From positions 8,368,795 to 8,432,794 of the forward strand of contig JAYGXS010000002.1 in NCBI GenBank assembly GCA_036362985.1: DNA of 64,000 nt, written 5' to 3'. The translations under genes were made by a program, and so were the position numbers. Below, piece by piece: positions 55,749 to 64,000 of this stretch. The stretch is from Ligula intestinalis. Its lineage: Eukaryota > Platyhelminthes > Cestoda > Diphyllobothriidea > Diphyllobothriidae. Position 1 is the first letter of the stretch. Each line of letters starts with the position of its first letter. The notes beneath the pieces were generated by a model. It saw nothing but the letters and a program-made list of their open reading frames with translations, had not been told where the DNA came from and searched no databases.

Positions 55749-58418
55749 TTATGGAGACAGGTCTGCCTTCAGCTTCTCAATTTCCATTTCTTCACACGTG
55801 AGGAATCGTGCTAAGAATGGGAGTACCGAGTACTGGTAGGCCGATGTACGGCAGGTCATATGACGGAAGCTTCGGCGCATGGTACGAGAAGATTTCGCAG
55901 CCATTAATTCAGAGTGGAGAGGGTGAGCGACCTCACTTAGAATGCGGTCCACGAAATTCTTGACCGATTTAAAATGTCGCTGTATGATGAGGTCAGCTAA
56001 AAAAACATAGGAATAACCGGCAGCTGAAGAGAGCATGCGGAGAATACGTTTAATAATAAGCAAGTCTTTCTTGAGTTATGCTGGAAAAGTAACCGGAGAG
56101 CAATAAAGAATAAGAGGGAGGATAAAGGCATCTATAAAACGCCAGATGAGGGGTTGCGGGGTACGATATGAACGGAAGCGGCGGACATGATGCAAAAGTT
56201 TGCGGATTTTTATAAAAAGGTCTTCAATATGAAGAGTAAATGAGAGGTTGGAAGCTAGTGTTACACCAAGGTATCGGAAGGAGGATTCCTTGTTGGGCAC
56301 AAAGTCAATGGTTTCAGGACTGGTAGAGGGTCGCAGCCGAAACAAAGCACTGGACTAACTTCCGTTCATTAAGTAAAAGGCCATTGTCTGACGACCATGC
56401 TGTGACATGGTCCAGTCCATCCTTCAGTGTTTGGAGATGGGTCTGGCTTTTGAGAAGATGGCCGACAACCATATCGTTAGCATATTTGACAAACATGCGT
56501 TTGGAGACCGTAGGTCATCAGTATGGGGGGAAAATAGATGATGGGATAATATAGACCCCTGCAGAACTCCACAATTGTTGGGAAGGATCGTGGATTTTCG
56601 CTTCCCGCTCTGAACGAATTGGGTGCGGGAAGTAAAAGAGTCCCCAAGCCAAGAGACGGCCCAGCCAGGAGAGCCGCATGCAGAGGTTTTATTCAGAAGA
56701 TGGCGTGGGATCGTGTTGAAGGCTGAGGAGTAGTCGAGAAAAGCACATGCATATGCACAGCATCCCTTATCCAAGTCTCTAAGAGCAGAGTGGACTACCA
56801 GAGCAACAGCATCTAGCCTTATACGCAAACTGCAAGGGATCAGAAAAATTGGATGAAAACGGCTTAATGATGTCCAAAGCAACTCGTCCTGTAAGTTTGA
56901 GGAGTGCAGAAGAGCAGGCGATTGGGCGAAAGGATTTGGGACCCGTTGAAGTGGGTTTTTTCGGGATAGGAGTGATTTTGACCGAACGCCAACCGTCAGG
57001 AATCCTGAACTCCATGAAAGATAAATTAATAAGATGTGCAAAGACAGGAGCTAATTTAAAAGAGCAAGATTTAAGGAGAAATGGGGAGATGCCATCTGGT
57101 CGAGTAGCTGTTGTACATTAACCTTGTTTAGGTGTTTCATCATTGTTGCCTCAGACACTGGAGAAAAATCACTTGATGGTAAGGAAATATCATCTGTCGG
57201 GAGAGAGGAGTCGGTGGGAGTATGGATGAAGTTTGAGTTTAAGCTGTCTAGGTCAGCGTCAACATGTGCCAGTGTACTGCATTGACCAATGAGACGTTTG
57301 AGACTCTTCCATATTTCGGAGGAAGTGAGAGGAGATGAAGATGTAGAAGTAAATAACTGACTAACAAAAAGGTCATTCAGTCTTGTGATCTCACGTTTTA
57401 TAAGGATATTAATGTCCTTCGGTCTTTCTCGTAAACCTAATTTGTAGAACAGTTCCTTATTTCTTCTCAAAGTTTTTAAGTGGGGAGAGGATATTCGGTC
57501 TGGTCTAACCATGACCGTGTCAAAAGGACAACAGACAGTAAAAATTCCGTTGAGAAATGGTTTAAGATAGCTCGACCACGACTCGGCATTCGTGTTTTCG
57601 AGAAAGATGACAATGCATTCAGATATATAAGTCTGAAGCAAGGAAATATTATGTGGGGACGTGTCACGAATGTGTAATTTCCTCTCGGGCGTTACTAATA
57701 GCCCTTTGTTAGTCTTAGAATAAATTTTTGGTTGACAGAGTAGTACAGAATGGTCTGAGCCTGCCAATGGAGCTATATTTCTTACAGCAAAAAGCTTTGG
57801 ATAATTAGTCACGATATGATCGAGTGGGGCGTCATCTCGTGTATTGAAGTTAACTGAGTCGCTAAATCCTAACAATATGAGGGGACGTACATTTATTCGA
57901 TTGAAGTCCCCACATCAAATAATTACGTGCTCGCAAGACAGTGCGGCAAGCTTTTGGGAAAGAAAATTTAAAAATTGGGTAAGAGCATCTTGACAGGTGG
58001 AAGGGGGTATGTAAATCCTAACATTGTGTAAAAATGTTGGCCTACAGACTACTGCAATAACGTCTATGTGGTCTTCGGAGTAAGAGAAAAGGGACTTACA
58101 GTTTGTGCACTATTGCTGGCTTACAAAAACTGCTACTCCACCACCTCTGCTGATTGATCGGGATTTTCTGTCCGAACGAAAATAGCAATAAGCCGGAGGT
58201 GTGATGGGCTGCGATTCGATAGATCTATTGAGCCAGGTCTCTTGAAGACAGATTACACCGCACTTACTGTGTTCTTGTTTCAACATAAGTGCATCCAATT
58301 CGAGACTTTTATTGAAAATAGACCTGCAGTTAGTGGAGATTAGACCTGGAAGAGACATTGAGGCTAATGGTTGACGCTTCATAGCTCGTTTCCAACCGCA
58401 TCGGTGATCGTATTGCAT
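55749..58418 (-). pseudogene. Non-LTR retrotransposon (CR1/Jockey-type) ORF2: endonuclease + reverse transcriptase, broken
   Basis: An AP-type endonuclease domain (58,418-57,700) has NCRSIFNKSLELDALM, ICLQETWL, CGDFN and the closing SDHS; it is in one frame but interrupted by a TAG near 58,112 and a TGA just before CGDFN. A linker follows, then the reverse transcriptase: WRSVKITPIPKK and FRPIA (about 57,000), motif A FLDYSSAFNTIPRHLL, motif B GVLQGSILS, motif C YANDM where YADD is expected, NGLLLNERK, then the thumb FRYLGVTLASNLSFTLHI and a C-terminal region ending at 55,749. Frameshifts occur near 57,115, near 56,820, near 56,490 and near 56,345, and a TAA at 56,076. Length (about 890 codons) fits a nearly complete ORF2. 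A separate ORF1 was not found. The copy is inactive. Confidence 0.9.
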
Positions 58419-58659
58419 TCCATTGGATTACATTTGATGCTGATCTACTGCAGGTTCTGCATTTTGGCCAAAAATTACAAGAATGTTCGTTGTGAGTTTC
58501 AATCGATAAAATATTAGTCCTTTGTGCATTCAAAAAGGTACGAGTGTACAGCAGAGATGACCTCATGACCAGAAATGCAGAAAAACAAAGTAAAGAAGTC
58601 GACAGTCTGGTATACAATAATAAATTCCCACGTGAATTGAGAGCAAAAAAGCGGCAGCT

Positions 58660-58752
58660 CAAATTCGAAAGCCGGCTTTCCACTCTGGCCTCCCATTACA
58701 TCTCTTCTAAGGAACCGGGCCTGAAGATCACTGTTGCTAGGATTTAACTTAC
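58660..58752 (-). repeat. Element-A end inserted between Penelope relic and LINE
   Basis: The minus strand reads GTTAAGTAAGTTAAATCC-TAGCAACAGTGATCTTCAGG-CCCGGTTCCTTAG and then GGCCAGAGTGGAAAG, matching the arms of A1, A2 and the solitary end at 6,705. It begins exactly where the GIY-YIG similarity stops. The next 240 bp down to the LINE start are not assignable. Confidence 0.55.
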
Positions 58753-59282
58753 TTAACCCTCTAACATAGTGTTCCCTTATTCTTTTGGATAGGCGTCGAC
58801 CCGTGCGACCAATATAGCCTGCTACACAAGAGCAAGTAAATGAGTAGATACACATGGAGGTGGTCTGAGCTGGTAACTTATCCTTACCTTCCCCATGTAA
58901 GATTGCGTTGATTGAGAACAATATCCGAACTCTGGCTTCTGGGGCGGTTCGTGAAACGGCTTGGTTGAGGCGGCTGCTTGGGAGTTAGCTTGACGCATCT
59001 CCTTGAAATGGGTCTTTGAGGAAGAGACTTCGTTTCTACATTGGGTATGGCGGGTTTTGTTCCTTTAGCCATCATATTCTTTATGATGAATCTGTCCGGA
59101 TCTCCGTCCTCTCGAAGTAGGTCTTGAATCGTCTGGAGCTCTATTTCAATAGTGTCTGCCGAGTAGATTTTTCTGGCTCTTTGCATTAAGCAATGGACTA
59201 GGTTACGCCTATGTTGGATAGGTACAGGAAAGCCCGCCAAATACTCTTCTGAATTCTCCGATGGGAATTTTTGCAACTTCAA
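58753..59282 (-). pseudogene. Penelope-like element, RT thumb and GIY-YIG domain
   Basis: The upstream frame (59,282-58,884) encodes the C-terminal thumb of a Penelope reverse transcriptase (HRRNLVHCLMQRARKIYS, then LLREDGDPDRFI). A linker of about 40 residues follows. After a frameshift near 58,900-58,920 the next frame encodes the GIY-YIG endonuclease start: MCIYSFTCSCVAGYIGRTGR, then RLSKRIREHY. The catalytic fingers and palm of the RT are missing 5' of 59,282 and the C-terminal half of the endonuclease is cut off at the element-A end. It is closer in sequence to canonical Penelope proteins than the other two relics here. Confidence 0.85.
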
Positions 59283-60514
59283 AAGAAGTATTTTTCGCTT
59301 AATTGTTTTTATTTACTTCGGGTTTAATATTCGCAAGATAAACGACATATTTTAATTCTGATTCTGACTTTTGACCAATACGTATTAGGGTAAGAATCAT
59401 GCAGGAATCACGCTATGTTATCACCTATTAATCCTTAGACAGGCCCATCAACAAGCCCTTCAGCGTCGCTTGTGTCCCTCTCGCATCTTGACGTCTCGTC
59501 TTCCCATGTCTGCTCCTTCCATAGATTGCTTACACTGGTCCTAGCGGCCACAAATCACAACCGAGGGCTTTCCTGAGGACTTCTACCACCTTAAAGTTTT
59601 GTTAACGTGCCAACATGCCTTGTCGTGCACCTGTCTATTGACATATTCGATTTTCGAATGAAGTTACAGCCTTTTTTGCGACACCCTGCCCCGTGTCTTA
59701 AATTCACACCCAAACCGCTGCATGTACTCGTCCCTCCTAAGACTGCCAGTAGTCTTGAGGACCTGTTGTCAAGGCGTTTGTACTTTGGACTCCAGTTTTG
59801 GCCCACGTCAATCAAAGACGCAACGCGTGACTCACGTTGCTCATATGCGCGTTCTTCGCCGAGTCCTAGCACAACGACGGGGTGTCTCGGCGGCCTTGGT
59901 GTGCACGCCGTGTTTCCTCCTCTGTCTACCCTCCCGCCATACTCGCATTATTCAAGGTCGTGGCGACAGTGCGTTGACCGGGCTATCGATTTGTCTTGTC
60001 GCTTGGCTCGCCTGGAGTGGCCGAGACCATTGTGTGATCACAACTAAGAGCTGGCATCTTATTGGTTGATTCATTGTTTGCGCTCACATCAGACACAGCG
60101 TTGAACCGCGTGCCAAGTTTTAGCTAAGTGGGCCCGCCTAGCAAGAGCTCTGACCCACATTTGTGTCTGCGCGAATTTTAAGAGGGGGGGTGGGGCGGCG
60201 CTGCAGAAGTCCCATAACAGCTACGTCACGTGAACCTGTCTGTCTCCGACACACCGGGCTCCTTGCGTTGTCTGCTCACTGCCATCACTGTCTCGTCAAA
60301 ACGTCGACTCTGATAAATCCGATGAGGACAGGCGCACATGAGCTAGTGTATGCTATACGCAAGCCGAACTTATCGTTAAATATTGCTTTCCAAGGCAAAG
60401 TTTTTCGAGCGAGTTTTTTTCTAAATGACGGTGGCAGTGTTTGTCCGAAATCCGACGTTTCACTCACCGATGGATGTTGTAACTTCAGCCTCCCGCTGCT
60501 TTATTTTGAAGGTA
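59283..60514. other. No gene recognised
   Basis: Frames of 93-146 codons exist on both strands at 59,590-60,070 and 60,163-60,567 without a recognised domain. GC content rises near 59,800-60,050. Confidence 0.35.
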
Positions 60515-61346
60515 AATATCCTAAATGTTCAGCAAAAATGGCTTCATTCACTGAGACCGGGGGATAAGGTGATAAAATAGTCAAAAATATTGAGCTTTAT
60601 ATGAAATCCACATTTTCAATTTCTGGATTTCTGTTTCTTTACGCATGAGGTAGCGTGCGAGGAATGGGAGTACAGAGAAGTGATATGCCGATGTAAGGCA
60701 GAACATATGTCGGAGACTTCAGAGTGGAGTGGTTGGGAAACTTCATCAAGAATGCTATCAGAAAATCGCTTCAGCGTTGTAAAGTGTCACTGCATTATAA
60801 TATCAGCTAAAAAAGCGTAAAAACACCGGCAGCTGGGGAGATAATTCTGTGGATACTTTTAAAAATTCACAGCAAAGCTGGAAAAATAACCAGAGGGCAG
60901 TAGCGAATGAGGAAGTAGAGAATTCAGGCATCTATAAATCACTAGATAAGAGCTTGAGGTGTCTAATATTAACGTAACCGACGGATATAATATAGAAGAT
61001 TACGAGTTTTAATGAAGAGTAAATGAGAGATTGACTGCCAGAGTAGTTCCGAGGTACCAGAAAGAGGATACCTCATTGGGCAGGATGTCTAAGGATTCAG
61101 GACTGGGAGAAAACTGGACCGGGTCGGAAAACACACTGGACTGACTTCTGCTTATTTAGTAGAAGACCATTAGCTAACGACCATTCTGAAACGTGGTCCA
61201 GGCCATTTTTGAGTACCTGGAGATTTATCTGACTTTTGAGAGGATGACCAACAACCAAATCATCAGCATATTTAACATACAAACATTCATTTGGCGATCG
61301 TAGGTCTTCAGTGCGGAGGGAGAACAGGTGAGGGGATAACATAGAC
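60515..61346 (-). pseudogene. LINE copy 2, 3' part, interrupted by hAT element
   Basis: The minus strand aligns to LINE copy 1 from its 3' UTR (TTCAGCAAAAATGGC block at about 60,527) up to the RT motif region. It keeps an intact motif C, YVKYADDLVVG, plus NGLLLNKQKSVQC (61,097-61,300), where copy 1 has YAND. The thumb and C-terminal region (60,600-61,090) are frameshifted. The similarity stops abruptly at 61,346, where the hAT terminus begins; the matching point in copy 1 is near 56,555, between ATATAGAC and CCCTGCAG. Confidence 0.85.
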
Positions 61347-61819
61347 CAGGGTTGGGCAACCCATGGCTCGCGAGCCATATATGGCTCTTTTGATGATTGC
61401 GTATGGCTCTTTCAGAAACTTCAGATTTAATGATTTTGATTACTCTTTAGGGTTCTTAGTAGTGGGTTGTACTCGGATCACTACAATCATCAGGCCAAAT
61501 CCCAGGTTGGAAGTTAAAAGACACAAGTCCTCAGAAGGAGTGATAGATTATGAAGAGAACTCCCACTTGCTGTCCCAGGTGGCTGGCTGGCAAGTAGCCC
61601 TTGTTGGATCAGGAGCCCCGCCGGGTTGGCCCTAAACCCGGCGGCGATGAGGGGAAGTCGGAGCAGCCTGGTTGGTAGGGGCTGCTCCGTCGTCAAAAAC
61701 ACAGATGTAGAGGAGGGCAGGTTGATCCACCGTAGGGTGGTTTGATGAAGCAGACCTTGGCCGCCGTGAGGGCGGGTGGGAACGCGGTCGAAGACGCGTC
61801 TGCTGTGGTTCCCTTCCCA

Positions 61820-62080
61820 GGTGGCAGTGGCCGCTGGCGAAACCAGGGCTAGTGTTGATTGCGCCCAGCCAGACCTGAGAGGGCTTGAGACAGCTGATTC
61901 AGTAGGATTGCGGAGCAGGTCCAATTGTTCTGTTATTGGTGTCTTGCAATTGCCCGAGGGGATGTCGCCTGCAGAGATCTTTGCTGCATCGGCCGAGAGG
62001 TGGAGTATTTAAATGGCCCTTAGGTATTTGGACGCGCGTGTATGCTCGGATGTGTGTGCGTGACTGAATAAACTGCGGTC
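61820..62080 (+). repeat. Dispersed repeat D, copy 2
   Basis: It shares GGCAGTGGCCGCTGGCGAAA-, GCTAGTGTTGATTGCG-, CCAGCCAGAC-, TTATTGGTGTC- and TGGCCCTTAGG-type blocks with 4,293-4,540. A TATTTAAA motif (62,006) and AATAAA (62,067) would fit a terminal repeat with promoter and poly(A) signal, but no LTR boundary can be defined. Confidence 0.4.
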
Positions 62081-62748
62081 GCCAGGGTGGCGGTCTCGGG
62101 GCCGCCAGAAAACCGAAGAAAAGAGACGCTCGCGCAGCTGTTACCGGTGTCCCAGACGCAGCTGCGAGGTCAAGCCGCGGGGGATGGGGTGTCAGTGCAA
62201 GAGAGCATTGGAACAGTTGTTTGTGGCAACACACGACTCTGGGACAGCGAGTCTTGGAGAACGAAGGAGGAGAGGGCACGCATTGTAACCGTCCGCCTTC
62301 ACTGACGTGCCGCCACCAAGACGCGTATTAGAATCAATTTAATCAATCTCTGGAGTTTAGGCACCCCTAGGTTTGACGTGGCTGGTCCCTTTCCGGCTTG
62401 CCGACAAAAATTGCTTCCGTTTTTTCCTGCGTCCCAACAGCGGCGAAAAGCTCGCTAAATAACGGACGCTCTTCCAAAGCACGAGAGCTGGGAGACTCGA
62501 CCTCAGCTTGGTCATTGTCACGCTGGCAGACAAGGCTATCTTACGCGCATAGGCCAGCGGCTTTGTTACATATAGTGCCTCGTGTTTATGGCCCCTAGAC
62601 GGAGCAAACAGTCCATTAGCGAACACTTGCCTTGTGGACTAATATATCGATCCTAAGATCTGACTGCTTTCTTTCATCAGACGGATCGCACATATTTGAA
62701 CGCTACACACTCTCATTTGCCCAAAGTTAACCTCTGCAACAAAGAGTA

Positions 62749-64000
62749 TGGCGAAGCGAAAAAGAGCTGAAGAGTATCATACATTTCAGGACGAATGGCC
62801 CGAAGAATTCGCCTTTGTGCAGAGAGCAGATTATGCAATGACAAGATTACATCGATGAAACGGTCAATTGTAAAGCGCCACTTCAAAACACGCCATGATG
62901 CGCTTGCAGCAAAATAAATTGCGGGAGATAGCTGAAATAAAGCATGCCAAGAGGTAATGAGCAGGATGCAAACCAGCCAGAAGCAACTCCGTGTATGGAC
63001 CCAGCAAGGTAAATATAAATCCGCGAGCTTTGCTGGATCTTTAGCAATAGTTAGGAACGGAAAACCATTAACTGATGGTGAGTTTGCTAAAACGTTCATG
63101 CAGGATGTAGCCGATAAACTTTTTGATGAACTTCCGAACAAAGACAAGATAACTAAATGGATACAAGACATGCCTTTGTCGGCGAAAAGTCTTCATTAGC
63201 GTACCATCATGATGGCAACCCATGTGGAGGAAACGCAAATGAAAGATATAAATGCAGCGCCGTTCTTTTCCCTGGCTTTGGATGAGTCAATAGACGTAAG
63301 CCATTTGGCGCAGTTCAGTGTGATTGCAAGATATGCTGCTGGTGATACATTGCACGAAGAAAGTCTTGCGGTCATGCCAATAAAAGGGTCCAAAATAGGT
63401 GAGAACTTATCCAAGTCTTTCATGGATTTCGCTCAGGAAAAAAAACTACCTATGGATAAACTTATCTCAGTGTCTACTGGTGGTGCTCTGTGTATGGTCG
63501 GGAAAAACAAAGGATTTGTGGCTCTTCTCTGTGAATCTGAAAATCGACCCATCCTACGTTGTCATTGCATTCTACACCAGGAAGCTCTTTGTGCTCGGAT
63601 ATGTGACGGGCAACTTGGCGGAGTGATGGCGCTGGTCATTCGTGTGATTAACTTAATTGTTGCCCGAGCCTCAAGTGATCGACAGTTAAAAACACTGCTG
63701 GATGAAGTTGAAAATAACTATAATGGTCTGATTTTGCACGGCAAGGTACGTTGGTTGTCAAACGGGAAGTTGCTTAGCCAGTTTGCAGCTTGCCTGAACG
63801 AAATGCGGATGTTCCTTGAAATGAAGGGCATTGAGCATCGTGAGATAGCCGAAACTGAGTTGTTCCTCATGTTTCACTATCTCGTGGATATGACCGAACA
63901 TATGAACCAACTTAACGTTAAATTGCAAGGCAATGGAAGTACAGTGTTATCCCTTCAAAAATCCGTGTTTGCTTTTGAAACAGATCATTTACTACAGTTT
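62749..64000 (+). pseudogene. hAT transposase (GTF2IRD2/Charlie-like), disabled, open at window end
   Basis: The relic starts MAKRKRAEEYHTFQDEW, the usual opening of a BED zinc finger. A frameshift and stops follow, and part of the finger (IVKRHFKTRH) is found in another frame at about 62,858-62,900. From 62,957 one frame runs to the window end (348 codons) with a single TAG at 63,197-63,199. It contains the region TSQKQLRVWTQQGKYKSASF, KPLTDGEF, MPLS, then FFSLALDESIDVS with the first catalytic Asp. The block STGGALCMVGKNKGF stands where TDGAxxMVG is expected, and CHCILHQEALCA and VRWLSNGKLL follow. The Asp-to-Gly change in the second motif would abolish catalysis. Similarity to the hAT-derived part of vertebrate GTF2IRD2 is from family memory. 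The remaining C-terminal hAT dimerisation domain should lie beyond 64,000. Confidence 0.85.

Larger units (their letters stand above)
61347..64000 (+). mobile_element. hAT transposon, 5' end to window edge
   Basis: The left terminus CAGGGTTGGGCAACCC starts at 61,347. It carries subterminal GGCTC motifs and the block GGCTCTTTTGATGATTGC shared with the 42.6-kb miniature element. The transposase relic (62,749 on) lies in the same orientation and continues past the end. The left half of a target duplication should be ACATAGAC (61,339-61,346). The 1.3 kb between terminus and coding region includes repeat D and is unusually long and GC-rich, so a further insertion there is likely. The 3' terminus is outside the window. 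Confidence 0.8.

Noticed and set aside
60455..60475. GACGTTTC near 60,459 as a further hammerhead
   Set aside because: No stem II hairpin and no CTGANGA box follows at the right spacing.

Overview
The window is eukaryotic nuclear DNA, very gene-poor and repeat-rich. It has no bacterial operons, no CRISPR and no bona fide rRNA or tRNA gene. Penelope-like GIY-YIG retroelements, hammerhead-ribozyme repeats, a CR1/Jockey-type LINE, tRNA-derived SINEs, hAT and pogo-type DNA elements and degenerate TTAGGG-like blocks occur together with a protocadherin first exon. This points to a metazoan. A parasitic flatworm, perhaps a diphyllobothriid tapeworm, is my best guess, but that is inference. A run of exactly 100 N (50,891-50,990) marks an assembly gap.

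Layout. 1-3,000: two diverged copies of a 1.15-kb repeat, each next to SINEs, with a degenerate hammerhead repeat at the left edge. 3,300-9,900: an element with long inverted ends, short dispersed repeats, a Penelope GIY-YIG relic and a SINE. 10,900-20,400: two palindromic hammerhead loci, a second long-inverted-end element, several SINEs and a 230-bp element with 50-bp inverted ends. 20,400-31,000: mostly unannotatable unique or decayed DNA, with a pogo-like miniature element at 25.05-25.61 kb and a GC-rich island after it. 31,000-36,000: two core-intact hammerheads flanking a second GIY-YIG relic. 36,000-50,000: decayed DNA, SINEs, a hAT miniature element with perfect 8-bp target duplications, and a 1-kb tandemly repeated unit carrying telomere-like sequence, into which hammerhead elements have inserted. 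50,500-51,600: GC-rich, gap-containing stretch.

The only convincing host gene is the first coding exon of a protocadherin-like gene (54,040-54,561, plus strand). It encodes a signal peptide and the first cadherin repeat, and ends at a GC-type splice donor. The rest of that gene lies beyond the window or behind the repeats in its first intron. From 55.5 kb to the end lies a nested graveyard: a near-complete but frameshifted LINE (minus), a Penelope 3' half abutting its 5' side, a second 5'-interrupted LINE copy, and a hAT transposon inserted into that copy. The hAT transposase reading frame runs off the window end.

The most interesting signal is the hammerhead family. Eight loci share the ribozyme-like core, or its remains. 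In four of them the sequence 3' of the cleavage site can form a second hairpin whose stem shows a compensatory base change between subfamilies. Two loci are near-perfect palindromes built around the ribozyme's 3' half.
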